The notes beneath the pieces were generated by a model. The model searched no databases. It was not told the origin of the DNA and saw nothing but the letters and a program-made list of their open reading frames with translations. The position numbers and the translations under genes were made by a program. Of a stretch of 64,000 bases of DNA, positions 52,399 to 60,595 are shown piece after piece. The stretch comes from Actinophytocola sp044466355 (GTDB taxonomy: Bacteria; Actinomycetota; Actinomycetes; Mycobacteriales; Pseudonocardiaceae): assembly GCF_044466355.1 (NCBI RefSeq), contig NZ_JBITMQ010000007.1, positions 62,001-126,000 on the forward strand, in the 5' to 3' direction. The stretch's first letter is position 1. Every line of letters starts with the position of its first letter.

Positions 52399-53523
52399 CT
52401 AGACCCGCTCCACCAGCCAGTCGATGCACTTGGTCAGCGCGGTGACGTCGTCCGGCTCGACCGCCGGGTACATGGCGACGCGCAGCTGGTTGCGGCCCAG
52501 CTTGCGGTACGGCTCCACGTCCACGACGCCGTTGGCGCGCAGGACCTTGGCGATGGCTGCCGCGTCCGTGCCCTCGGCGAAGTCGATCGTGCCGACCACG
52601 TTGGACCGGTGCGCCGGGTCGGCCACGTACGGCGACGCGAACTCGGCCTTCTCCGCCCACTCGTACAGCCGGCGCGCCGACTCGGCGGAACGGCCGGTCG
52701 TCCACTCCAGACCGCCGCTCGCCAGCATCCAGTCGATCTGCTCGGCCATCAGGAACAGGGTCGCGATGGCGGGCGTGTTGTACGTCTGGTCCTTCAGCGA
52801 GTTGTCCAGCGCGGTCGGCAGCGACAGGAACTCCGGCACCCAGCGGCCGCTGCCGCCGATCTCGCCGATCCGCTCCAGCGCGGCCGGGCTCATCAGCGCG
52901 AGCCACAGACCACCGTCGGACGCGAAGCCCTTCTGCGGGGCGAAGTAGTAGACGTCGTAGTCCTCGGCCTTGGCCGGCAGCCCGGCCGCGGCGGAGGTCG
53001 CGTCGATCGCGACCAGCGCGCCGTCCGACCCCGCGGGGCGGGCCACCGGCACGGCGACACCCGTCGAGGTCTCGTTGTGGGCCCAGCCGACCACGTCGGC
53101 GCCCGCGCTGTACTCGATGGAGGGCGCGGTGCCCGGCTCGGCCTTCACGACCACCGGCTCGGACAGGAACGGCGTGGTCACGGCCTTGGCGAACTTCGAG
53201 GAGAACTCACCGAACGTGAACGCCTGAGCCTGCTCGCGGACCAGGCCGAACGCCAGCGCGTCCCAGAACGCCGTGGTGCCGCCGTTGCCGAGCACGACCT
53301 CGTAGCCGTCCGGCAGCGAGAACAGGTCCCGCAGCCCGGAGCGGACGCGGCCGACCAGGGACTTCACCGGCTTCTGGCGGTGGGACGTGCCCATGATGGC
53401 CGCACCGTCGGCGGCCAGGCGGGCGAGCTGCTCGGGGCGCACCTTGGAGGGGCCGGAACCGAAGCGGCCGTCGGCGGGCTTGAGGTCGGCGGGAAGCACG
53501 AGGTCGGTCGAGGTCTGCGTCAT
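52399..53523 (-). CDS. serC: Phosphoserine aminotransferase SerC (actinobacterial type)
   Basis: The 374-residue PLP enzyme converts 3-phosphohydroxypyruvate to phosphoserine. Motifs are FGSGPSKVRPEQLARLAADG, MGTSHRQKPVKSLVGRVRSG, LGNGGTTAFWDALAFGLV and the PLP lysine in YYFAPQKGFASDGGLWLA. It is followed without a gap by purC. Linkage of serC with sepH recalls the mycobacterial order, though purC is inserted between them here. Confidence 0.95.
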   Translation of the reverse strand: MTQTSTDLVLPADLKPADGRFGSGPSKVRPEQLARLAADGAAIMGTSHRQKPVKSLVGRVRSGLRDLFSLPDGYEVVLGNGGTTAFWDALAFGLVREQAQAFTFGEFSSKFAKAVTTPFLSEPVVVKAEPGTAPSIEYSAGADVVGWAHNETSTGVAVPVARPAGSDGALVAIDATSAAAGLPAKAEDYDVYYFAPQKGFASDGGLWLALMSPAALERIGEIGGSGRWVPEFLSLPTALDNSLKDQTYNTPAIATLFLMAEQIDWMLASGGLEWTTGRSAESARRLYEWAEKAEFASPYVADPAHRSNVVGTIDFAEGTDAAAIAKVLRANGVVDVEPYRKLGRNQLRVAMYPAVEPDDVTALTKCIDWLVERV

Positions 53524-53577
53524 CGGGACGGCTTCTCTCCACGTGGTGAGGGGTGTCTGCAGGCGCCGTTGCCGCGT

Positions 53578-54744
53578 TCAGTCTCCTCCATGCGTGCTGA
53601 GCGCGACTGGGGGGTCGCTTACTCCCACCTGCTGGAACGGCAACTTCACACTCACGCGCAGACCACCGGAGGGATTCGGCACCGCCGTCACCTCGCCGTC
53701 GTGGGCGTGCGCGACCGAGCGGACGATCGACAGGCCCAGCCCCGCGCCCGCTCGGTGCGACGTGCGGTCGGCGTCGAGCCTGCGGAACGGCTCGAACAGG
53801 CCCGCGACCGTCTCCGGCGGCACGTGCGGACCGGTGTTGGTGACCACCAGCGCCGGCCATTCGCCGACCTCCACCAGCAGGGAACCGCCCGGCTCGTTGT
53901 AGTGGACGCCGTTGTGCACGAGGTTCGTGGCCAGGCGTTCCAGCAGCACCGGGTCGCCGTCGACGACCCTCGGCGCGAGCCGCGACGCGACGAGCACGCC
54001 TGCCTCGTCGGTCAGTCTGCGCACGCCGTCGAGCACGGACGCCACGACGTGGTCGAGCCGGACGGGCTGCCGACCGGTCAGGCCGCGGTCACTGCGCGCG
54101 AGCACCAGGAGTCCTTCGATCAGGCGTTCAGTTCGCTCGTTGGTGTGGAGCAGATGCGCGCCGAGTCGCATGAGGTCGGGGCTCGCGGTCGGATCGGCCA
54201 TCGCGACCTCCACGATCGTGCGCTGCACGGCGAGTGGGGTGCGCAGTTCGTGGGAGGCGTTGGCGACGAACCGGCGCTGGCTGTCGAACGACGCGGCGAG
54301 CCGGTCGAGCATGCCGTCGAACGTGTCGGCCAGCTCCTTCAGCTCGTCGTGGGGGCCGTCGAGGTTGATCCGCCGGTCCAGCCGCTCTGCCTCGAGCCGC
54401 CGGGCGGTCGCGGTGATCCGTTCGACCGGGCGCATGGCACGGCCGGCCATCAGCCAGCCGAGCAGCGCGGCCAACGCCCCCACCAGCAGCAACGCGATGC
54501 CGGAGATCCACAGCACGGTCTCGAGCGCCGACTCGCGGTAGCCGCTGACCGACCCTTCCACCTGCTGGTAGCTGATGGTCATGCCCTTCTCGCCGGGCGG
54601 GGAGACCACACTCTGCGCGTAGGAGGCCGGTTGCGGCAGCGCCTGGCTGACCAGCACGTAGTTGAGGAGCAGCAGGACCACGCCCGCCAGCAGGAACAGC
54701 CCGCCGAAGGTCAGTGCGAGGCGGGTCCGCACGGACAGCTTCAC
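53578..54744 (-). CDS. Two-component sensor histidine kinase (partner of the OmpR-type regulator)
   Basis: The 388-residue kinase has two membrane helices (about 8-30 and 75-100) around a short extracytoplasmic loop, then HAMP, an H-box FVANASHELRTPLAVQRT, N-box LATNLVHNGVHYN and G-boxes TNTGPHV, GLFEPFRRLDADRT and GAGLGLSIVRSVAH. The start at GTG 54744 overlaps the regulator stop. The small sensor loop suggests membrane-stress sensing. The divergent MacAB-like operon at 55520 is the likely target. Confidence 0.93.
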   Translation of the reverse strand: MKLSVRTRLALTFGGLFLLAGVVLLLLNYVLVSQALPQPASYAQSVVSPPGEKGMTISYQQVEGSVSGYRESALETVLWISGIALLLVGALAALLGWLMAGRAMRPVERITATARRLEAERLDRRINLDGPHDELKELADTFDGMLDRLAASFDSQRRFVANASHELRTPLAVQRTIVEVAMADPTASPDLMRLGAHLLHTNERTERLIEGLLVLARSDRGLTGRQPVRLDHVVASVLDGVRRLTDEAGVLVASRLAPRVVDGDPVLLERLATNLVHNGVHYNEPGGSLLVEVGEWPALVVTNTGPHVPPETVAGLFEPFRRLDADRTSHRAGAGLGLSIVRSVAHAHDGEVTAVPNPSGGLRVSVKLPFQQVGVSDPPVALSTHGGD

Positions 54745-55409
54745 GACGACGTCCCGGGCATCCGGTAGCCCGCGCCGGGCACGGTCTCGATGACCGGCGG
54801 GTCGCCGAGCTTGCGGCGCAACGTCATGACCGCGACCCGGACGGCGTTGGTGAACGGGTCGGCGTGCTCGTCCCACGCCTTCTCGAGGAGGTCCTCGGCG
54901 CTGACCACCGCGCCCTCGGCCCGCATGAGCACCTCGAGCACGGCGAACTCCTTCCGCGACAGCGGCAGGTGCCGCCCGTCCCGCGACGCCTGGTGCCGTG
55001 GCCGGTCGAGCACCACCCCGGCACGCTCCAGCACGGGCGGCAGCGCGGGCATGGCCCGCCGGCCCAGCGCCTGCACCCGCGCGACCAGCTCGGCGAACGC
55101 GAACGGTTTGCCGAGGTAGTCGTCGGCGCCGAGCTGCAGGCCCGCGACCCGGTCGATGACCTCGGTGGCCGCGGTCAGCATCAGGACCTTCGCCTCGCCG
55201 CCCGCCCGCACCAGCGCACGGCACACGTCGTCGCCGTGCGTGCCGGGTAGGTCCCGGTCGAGCACGACCACGTCGTAGGCGTGCACACCGACCCGCTCCA
55301 GCGCGGCGTCGCCGTCGTAGCAGACGTCGACGGCCATCGACAGCCTGCGCAGACCCTCGGCGACGGAGTCCGCGAGGAGCCGCTCGTCCTCCACGACCAG
55401 CACCCGCAT
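54741..55409 (-). CDS. OmpR-family response regulator
   Basis: The 222-residue regulator has a receiver domain (acidic pocket VEDE, phospho-acceptor Asp 51 in VVLDRDLPG, Lys in YLGKPFAF) and a winged-helix output domain (RKEFAVLEVLMRAEGAVVSA, VAVMTLRRKLGDPPVIETVP). It lies 110 bases from the divergent lipoprotein-MacAB operon and overlaps its kinase gene. Confidence 0.94.
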   Translation of the reverse strand: MRVLVVEDERLLADSVAEGLRRLSMAVDVCYDGDAALERVGVHAYDVVVLDRDLPGTHGDDVCRALVRAGGEAKVLMLTAATEVIDRVAGLQLGADDYLGKPFAFAELVARVQALGRRAMPALPPVLERAGVVLDRPRHQASRDGRHLPLSRKEFAVLEVLMRAEGAVVSAEDLLEKAWDEHADPFTNAVRVAVMTLRRKLGDPPVIETVPGAGYRMPGTSS

Positions 55410-55519
55410 GCGCACAGTGTGCGCCGCCGGGGGATAAGGCCCGGATAAGCGAATTCGCTTAGCGCCGCCGAATCCGCCGCTCCGTAGAACTTCGGCCATC
55501 GAGCGAAGGGAGGCCCGAG

Positions 55520-56089
55520 ATGGGCGCACGATGGCGGCTCGCGCTGCTGGCCGGTCTGTGCACGCTGGCCACGGCGTGTGCGAGCGGAGGGGACGACGGC
55601 ACGGACGGGGTCGCGTCGCTGTCGGAGGGGAACACACCGTCCTCCTCCGTGAACGCGAACGGCCCGGACGACGACCCGGACGACGATGTGGACCAGATGC
55701 GGGCGTACGCGAAGTGCATGCGTGAGCACGGCGTCGACATGCCGGACCCGGAGGTGTCGCAGGACGGCGGCATCGGCATCTCGATCAACGGCGGCGACAA
55801 GGCGAAGGTCGACAAGGCCGACAAGGAGTGCAGGCACCTGATGCCCAACGGCGGCGAGCCGCCGAAGCCGTCGCCGGAGGACCTGGACCGGATGCGCGAG
55901 GAGGCGCAGTGCCTGCGTGACCACGGCATCGACGTGAAGGACCCGACCATGGACAACCCCGGCATCCAGATCGAGGGCGCCGGGCCGGAGGACGAGAAGT
56001 TCCGCAAGGCCATGGAGGAGTGCTCCGACGGCAAGGGCACGTTCGACTCCAAGGACGAGGGCTCCGGGGCCGTCGGCGGCGGCAAGTGA
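55520..56089 (+). CDS. Lipoprotein with internal duplication, first gene of the MacAB-like operon
   Basis: The 189-residue protein has a lipobox (TLATAC) and an acidic linker, then a duplicated segment: YAKCMREHGVDMPDPE (about 67-85) and AQCLRDHGIDVKDPTM (about 131-146), each with a Cys and an HG-[VI]-D motif, plus two further cysteines (KECRH, EECSD). It precedes and overlaps the adaptor gene (GTGA). It may be the extracellular substrate-binding or sensor subunit of the exporter. Family not named. Confidence 0.8.
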   Translation: MGARWRLALLAGLCTLATACASGGDDGTDGVASLSEGNTPSSSVNANGPDDDPDDDVDQMRAYAKCMREHGVDMPDPEVSQDGGIGISINGGDKAKVDKADKECRHLMPNGGEPPKPSPEDLDRMREEAQCLRDHGIDVKDPTMDNPGIQIEGAGPEDEKFRKAMEECSDGKGTFDSKDEGSGAVGGGK

Positions 56090-57150
56090 GCGGCCCGCAG
56101 ACGTTGCGGCGCAGGCGGCGGGTGCGCTGGGTGGTGACGGGCCTGACCGTGCTGGCGGTGCTGGGGGTCGGCACGGCGGTCGCGGTGACCAGGCTGGGCA
56201 ACCGGCCCGCCGCCGCCACCGAGCCACCGGACCCGCCCGCGACCGCGACCGTCACCAGGACGGACCTGGTCGAGCGGGAGATCCTGACCGGCGAGCTGGG
56301 CTACGGCACGGCACAGACCCTGAACGGCCGCCGCCCTGGCACGGTCACAGAACTGCCGAAACGCGGCGCTGTGCTGGATCGCGGTGACGTCGCCTACGAG
56401 GTCGACGCGAGACCGGTCGTGCTGTTCCGGGGCACGCTGCCGCTGTACCGGGCGGTCAGGGCGGGCATGACCGACGGCCCGGACGTGCGACTGGTCGAGG
56501 AGAACCTGCGTGACCTGGGCTTCTCCGGGTTCGGCGCGCCGGACGAGGACTTCACGTCCGCCACCGCCGAGGCGATCGAGGACTGGCAGGACTCGCTCGG
56601 CGTCGACGAGACCGGGGCCATCGAGCTGGGTGACGTCGTGGTGATGCCGGGCAAGATCCGCGTGGCCACGCTGACCGCCACCCTCGGCGGCGAGGCGACC
56701 GGGCCGATCCTCGACTACACGAGCACGCTCCGGTACGTCACCGCCGACCTCGAGTCGTCGCAGCAGGACCTCGCGCCGGTCGGCACGAAGGTCACGCTCA
56801 CCGTCGGCGGCAAGCAGGTCCCCGGCACGGTCACGGCGCTCGCGGCCGCGCCCGCGTCGGACGAGCCGGGCGCCGAAGCGGGCTTCACGGCGACCATCGC
56901 GATCGGCGACCTGAAGGCCGTGGGCAAGGCGGACTCCGGCTCGGTCGAGGTCGTCGTCACCACCGGCTCACGGAAGGGCGTGCTGGCCGTGCCGGTCGGG
57001 GCGCTGCTCGCGCTCGCCGAGGGCGGGTACGCGGTCGAGGCGCCGTCGGGGAAGTTGGTCGCGGTCACCACGGGGTTGTTCGCGGACGGGCTGGTCGAGG
57101 TGTCCGGCGACGGCCTGACCGAAGGCATGAAGGTGGTGACGACGTCGTGA
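56086..57150 (+). CDS. MacA/HlyD-like membrane-fusion protein with peptidoglycan-binding domain
   Basis: The 354-residue protein has one N-terminal membrane helix (VVTGLTVLAVLGVGTAVAV), an HlyD-type barrel-lipoyl region, and an inserted PG_binding_1 domain (about 130-185: VRLVEENLRDLGFSGFGAPD, SATAEAIEDWQDSLGVDETG). The C-terminal AVPVGALLALAEGGYAVEAP is typical of adaptor proteins in gram-positives. It starts at GTG 56086 within the lipoprotein stop and connects the MacB-like transporter to the cell wall. Confidence 0.9.
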   Translation: MSGPQTLRRRRRVRWVVTGLTVLAVLGVGTAVAVTRLGNRPAAATEPPDPPATATVTRTDLVEREILTGELGYGTAQTLNGRRPGTVTELPKRGAVLDRGDVAYEVDARPVVLFRGTLPLYRAVRAGMTDGPDVRLVEENLRDLGFSGFGAPDEDFTSATAEAIEDWQDSLGVDETGAIELGDVVVMPGKIRVATLTATLGGEATGPILDYTSTLRYVTADLESSQQDLAPVGTKVTLTVGGKQVPGTVTALAAAPASDEPGAEAGFTATIAIGDLKAVGKADSGSVEVVVTTGSRKGVLAVPVGALLALAEGGYAVEAPSGKLVAVTTGLFADGLVEVSGDGLTEGMKVVTTS

Positions 57151-57821
57151 TCGCGTTGCGGGAGGTGACGCGGACGTACCCGGGCGGGGTACGGGCGCTG
57201 CGCGAGGTGACGCTGTCGATCGGCGCGGGGGAGCTGGTCGCGGTCGTCGGGCCGTCCGGGTCGGGGAAGTCGACGCTGCTGCACCTGATGGGCACGTTGG
57301 ACCGGCCGTCGTCGGGTTCGGTGGAGATCAACGGGCACGACGTGAGCCGGTTGTCCGACCGCCGCCTGTCGGCGCTGCGGTCGGAGTGGATCGGGTTCGT
57401 GTTCCAGCAGTTCTTCCTCACCCCCGGGCAGCCGGCCGTGGACAACGTGGCCACCGGGCTGACGTACGCGGGCGTGCCCGGCCGGGAGCGCCGGGAGCTC
57501 GCGTTGGCGGCCCTGGACAAGGTGGGGCTGTCGCACCGGGCGTGGCACCTGCCGTCGGAGCTGTCGGGCGGGGAACGGCAGCGGGTCGCGATCGCGCGGG
57601 CCGTCGTGAACGAACCCGCGCTGGTGCTGGCGGACGAGCCGACGGGCAACCTGGACAGCCGGACAGGAACGGAGATCCTGCGTCTCTTGCTGGACCTACG
57701 GGACGCCGGATCGACGGTTGTCATCGTCACCCATGACCGCGAGGTGGCGGCGTCCTTGCCGCGGCGCATCGAGGTGCTGGACGGCACGGTCCGCCTGGAC
57801 ACGGGGCTGGTGCCGTTGTGA
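57147..57821 (+). CDS. MacB/LolD-type ABC transporter ATPase
   Basis: The 224-residue ATPase has Walker A GPSGSGKST (about 36), signature LSGGERQRVAIARAV, Walker B LVLADEPTGNLD and H-loop VTHDREVA. The LADEPTGNLD form is characteristic of LolD/MacB ATPases that drive lipoprotein or peptide extrusion. The start overlaps the adaptor stop and the stop overlaps the permease start. Confidence 0.94.
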   Translation: MIALREVTRTYPGGVRALREVTLSIGAGELVAVVGPSGSGKSTLLHLMGTLDRPSSGSVEINGHDVSRLSDRRLSALRSEWIGFVFQQFFLTPGQPAVDNVATGLTYAGVPGRERRELALAALDKVGLSHRAWHLPSELSGGERQRVAIARAVVNEPALVLADEPTGNLDSRTGTEILRLLLDLRDAGSTVVIVTHDREVAASLPRRIEVLDGTVRLDTGLVPL

Positions 57822-59002
57822 CGACGCTCCTTCCGAAGCCCCGACGGCTCGGGCCCGCGGACGTCGGCAGGCTCGGCGCGCACGGGATGCGGACCAGGCC
57901 GCTGCGTGCGGTGCTGTCCGCGCTCGGCATCGGGATCGGCATCGCGGCGATGGTGGCGGTCGTGTCGATCCCCGCGTCCAGCCAGCAGGCGCTGCGCGAC
58001 CAGCTCGCGACGCTCGGCACGAACCTGCTGACCGCCGCTCCCGGCCAGACGCTCATGGGCGAGGACGCGTCACTGCCGCCGACCGCGGTGCCGATGGTCG
58101 CGCGGATCGACCCGGTCACCGCGGTGTCGGCGACGGGGGCCGTCGACGCGACGGTCCGGCGCACCGACAAGGTGGACGAGGCGGAGACGTCCGGCGTGGC
58201 GGTACTGGCGGCGCGGACCGACCTCTTGCGGGTGTTGCGGGGCAGCCTCCACGAAGGCCGGTTCCTGTCACCGGTCACGGAGAACTTCCCGACCGTCGTC
58301 CTGGGGTCGGTGGCCGCGACCCGGCTCGGCGTCGGCGCCGGTGACACGGTGTGGCTTGGTGGCCGCTGGTTCACCGTGGCGGGGGTGCTCTCGGCCGTGC
58401 CGCTGGCGCCGGAGATCGAACGGGCCGCGCTCATCGGGTGGCCGGTGGCGCGTGACCTCGGGTTCGACGGGCACCCGACGACGATCTACGTGCGGGCCGA
58501 CGAGGCGTACGTGGAGGAGGTGCGCGACGTGCTGGGCGCGACGATCAACCCGGCCGCGCCGGGTGAGGTGCAGGTGTCGCGGCCCTCGGACGCGCTGGCC
58601 GCCAAGCGCTACACCGAGTCGTCGTTCAGCGCGCTGTTTCTCGGGCTCGGCGGGGTGGCGCTGCTGGTCGGCGGCGTCGGGGTCGCCAACACGATGGTGA
58701 TCTCGGTGCTGGAACGGCGCCGCGAGATCGGGCTGCGGCGGGCGCTGGGCGCGTCCCGGCGGCAGGTGCGCGGGCAGTTCCTCGCCGAGTCGGTGCTGTT
58801 GTCGCTGCTCGGCGGGATCGTCGGGGTGGTCGTCGGGGTCGGCGTGACCGCCGGGTACGCCCTGACCAGGGACTGGCCCGCGGTGTTCCCGCCGGTGGCG
58901 TTGCTGGGCGGGGTGGCGGTGGCGGCCGTGGTCGGCGCGCTCGCGGGCGCGTACCCGGCGATGCGGGCGGCGCGGCTGTCCCCGACGGAGGCTTTGGCGT
59001 AG
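57818..59002 (+). CDS. MacB-type ABC permease
   Basis: The 394-residue permease has the MacB topology: an N-terminal helix (RPLRAVLSALGIGIGIAAMV), a large extracytoplasmic MacB_PCD domain (about 60-255), and three C-terminal helices (LGGVALLVGGVGVANTMVIS, LSLLGGIVGVVVGVGVTAGY, LLGGVAVAAVVGALAGAYPA). ERRREIGLRRALGASRRQV is the conserved coupling loop. With the ATPase and adaptor it probably removes peptides or antibiotics from the membrane. Confidence 0.93.
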   Translation: MTTLLPKPRRLGPADVGRLGAHGMRTRPLRAVLSALGIGIGIAAMVAVVSIPASSQQALRDQLATLGTNLLTAAPGQTLMGEDASLPPTAVPMVARIDPVTAVSATGAVDATVRRTDKVDEAETSGVAVLAARTDLLRVLRGSLHEGRFLSPVTENFPTVVLGSVAATRLGVGAGDTVWLGGRWFTVAGVLSAVPLAPEIERAALIGWPVARDLGFDGHPTTIYVRADEAYVEEVRDVLGATINPAAPGEVQVSRPSDALAAKRYTESSFSALFLGLGGVALLVGGVGVANTMVISVLERRREIGLRRALGASRRQVRGQFLAESVLLSLLGGIVGVVVGVGVTAGYALTRDWPAVFPPVALLGGVAVAAVVGALAGAYPAMRAARLSPTEALA

Positions 59003-59010
59003 CCATGCCG

Positions 59011-59050
59011 GCGCTGGTGGCTGGGGATACGGGGCCCCAGCCACCAGCGC
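59011..59050. terminator. Bidirectional terminator between the MacAB-like operon and the surface-protein gene
   Basis: A perfect 16-bp stem (GCGCTGGTGGCTGGGG at 59011-59026, complement at 59035-59050) with an 8-base loop lies exactly between the two convergent stop codons. Confidence 0.8.
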
Positions 59051-59056
59051 ACCACG

Positions 59057-60235
59057 TCAGGCCTTCCTGCGGCGGCGGACGACGAGCATCGCGCCGAGGC
59101 CCGCGCCCACCAGGACCAGGCCGATCAGGACCGGCGCGAGGATCGACGCACCCGTCTGGGCGAGGTCGTCGTCGTTCTTCGGCTGCGGGGCCGGGGTGTC
59201 CTCGGTCGTCGTCGTGGCCGGCGGGGCCGTCGTGGTGGTGGTCGTCGTGGTGGTGGTCGACGTCGGCGGAGTGGTCGGCGCGGCGGTCCACTCGACGCTC
59301 GCGCCCGCGGTGAGCGTGGTCTTCTCCGCCTTCGCCACGATCAGCGACTGCGTCGCCTTCTCGTCGTAGTTCTCGCCGACGAACAGCCTGCCGGTGTCGA
59401 CGGCCGCCGAGGCGGTCAGCTCGAAGTCACCGGCGCCGTCGGCGGCGCCCTCCGGCACGTCGACGTACAGCTCCGTGCCGTCGGCGATCGTGTCCTCGGT
59501 CAGCTCGGTGCCCTCCGCGTCGGTGATCTTCACGCCGTCGGGCAGGTCCGCGGCGAGGCCCTCGACGGTGCCGGACGTGGTGACCGTGAAGGGACCGATC
59601 CGCTCACCCGCGCCGCCGGACAGCGTGTCGGGGCTGACGGACAGGGTCGGGGTCGGCTGCTCGCCGATGCCCGTGTTGTCGTCGCCGGTCAGGTAGTCGT
59701 AGAGCGCTCGCGCGTCGGCCGCGTCCTCGTCGTCGGAACCGTCGCCCGACAACGGGTCGTCCTCGTCGAGTTCGACGCCGTCACTGAAGTGCCAGACCGC
59801 GGCCTGTGTCGCGGCGATGGCCTCGAGCGCGTCGATGCCGTCGTGCGCGTCGGGGAACTGGGCGGTCAGCGCGTCGAGGCTCTTGGCCGGGTACCCGTGG
59901 TGCAGGACCCAGTTGATCTTCGCGCGGTTCTCGTGGAACGGGGACTCGTCGTTCGGGTAGTCGTCCCACGGGCGCTCGACCATGTCGTGCGTCTCGTCGA
60001 TGGGCGTGTGGATCTCGACGCAGTACATGCCGAGCTGGGTGCCGTCGGAGAGCGTGAAGCCGAGCAGGTTCGTGGGGATCGTGGCGAGCCAGTCGTCGCC
60101 GACGTTCACCTGGTACCCGATGACGTGCGCGTCCGGATCGACCTTGCCGGTGACCGGATCGGCGGAGGCGGGCGCGGCGCCGGCGACGAGAAGGGCCGCC
60201 GCCCCGACGAGAGCGGCTCTGATTCTGTTGGGCAT
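59057..60235 (-). CDS. LPXTG-anchored thioester (TQXA) domain surface protein
   Basis: The 392-residue protein has a signal peptide (LVGAAALLVAGAAPASA), an N-terminal thioester domain with Cys in GMYCVEIHTP and the TQXA motif IAATQAAVWHFSDG, a middle Ig-like region, a Thr-rich stretch with ten consecutive Thr and a Pro-Thr linker. It ends in a sortase signal LAQTG, a hydrophobic helix and RRRRKA. Thioester domains can bond covalently to host or surface amines; in saprophytic actinomycetes they are thought to mediate adhesion or wall display. ATG 60235. Confidence 0.92.
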   Translation of the reverse strand: MPNRIRAALVGAAALLVAGAAPASADPVTGKVDPDAHVIGYQVNVGDDWLATIPTNLLGFTLSDGTQLGMYCVEIHTPIDETHDMVERPWDDYPNDESPFHENRAKINWVLHHGYPAKSLDALTAQFPDAHDGIDALEAIAATQAAVWHFSDGVELDEDDPLSGDGSDDEDAADARALYDYLTGDDNTGIGEQPTPTLSVSPDTLSGGAGERIGPFTVTTSGTVEGLAADLPDGVKITDAEGTELTEDTIADGTELYVDVPEGAADGAGDFELTASAAVDTGRLFVGENYDEKATQSLIVAKAEKTTLTAGASVEWTAAPTTPPTSTTTTTTTTTTAPPATTTTEDTPAPQPKNDDDLAQTGASILAPVLIGLVLVGAGLGAMLVVRRRRKA

Positions 60236-60329
60236 GACACTCCTATGAGTCCATCCCCGACAGACGATCAGCGGCACTCTACAAGCTCGATCAACGATCT
60301 TGAGGCCGGGTTCGAATGGAAACGGCGAG

Positions 60330-60473
60330 TTGTCCACAGCCGTTCCGGTTATCCACAGTTTCCCGCCGCGCCCCGGATTTGTCGGCCCCCTCCGGTAGAC
60401 TGGCATGGCGGGTGGCCCCCGGGATCGGGTGGGGGTTCGAGTACGTACTGAGTGGGGCGTTTTCGCAGGTCAG
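60330..60473 (+). repeat. Damage-promoter/mini-ORF repeat, copy 3
   Basis: TTGTCCACA (60330-60338) and TTATCCACA (60349-60357) precede TTGTCGGCC (60379-60387), N8 and TAGACT (60396-60401). The core ATG is at 60405, and TTTTCGCAGGTCAG ends the copy. The mini-frame is 26 codons (MAGGPRDRVGVRVRTEWGVF, then AGQRLA). It is 95 bases upstream of the surface-protein gene, pointing away from it. Confidence 0.75.
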
Positions 60474-60496
60474 AGGCTGGCGTGAGGCGTGCGGAC

Positions 60497-60548
60497 GTCC
60501 TGAAAGACGCTTTCGGGACGGTTTCGCCTCGAAAGCGTCTTTCAGGAC
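60497..60548. repeat. Long perfect palindrome (19-bp arms)
   Basis: GTCCTGAAAGACGCTTTCG (60497-60515) and its exact complement (60530-60548) flank a 14-base loop. It directly follows repeat copy 3 and lies after the stop of the minus-strand serine hydrolase, for which it may act as terminator. No T run is present. Confidence 0.75.
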
Positions 60549-60595
60549 ATTGAATTGCTGACCCGGGTGCTGCCCGTCCGGCGAAACACCGCCTT

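Noticed and set aside
37459..60357. DnaA-box pairs as a replication origin
   Set aside because: Each site has only one or two boxes and no AT-rich unwinding region, and no dnaA, dnaN or gyrase genes are nearby. The boxes belong to the dispersed repeat.
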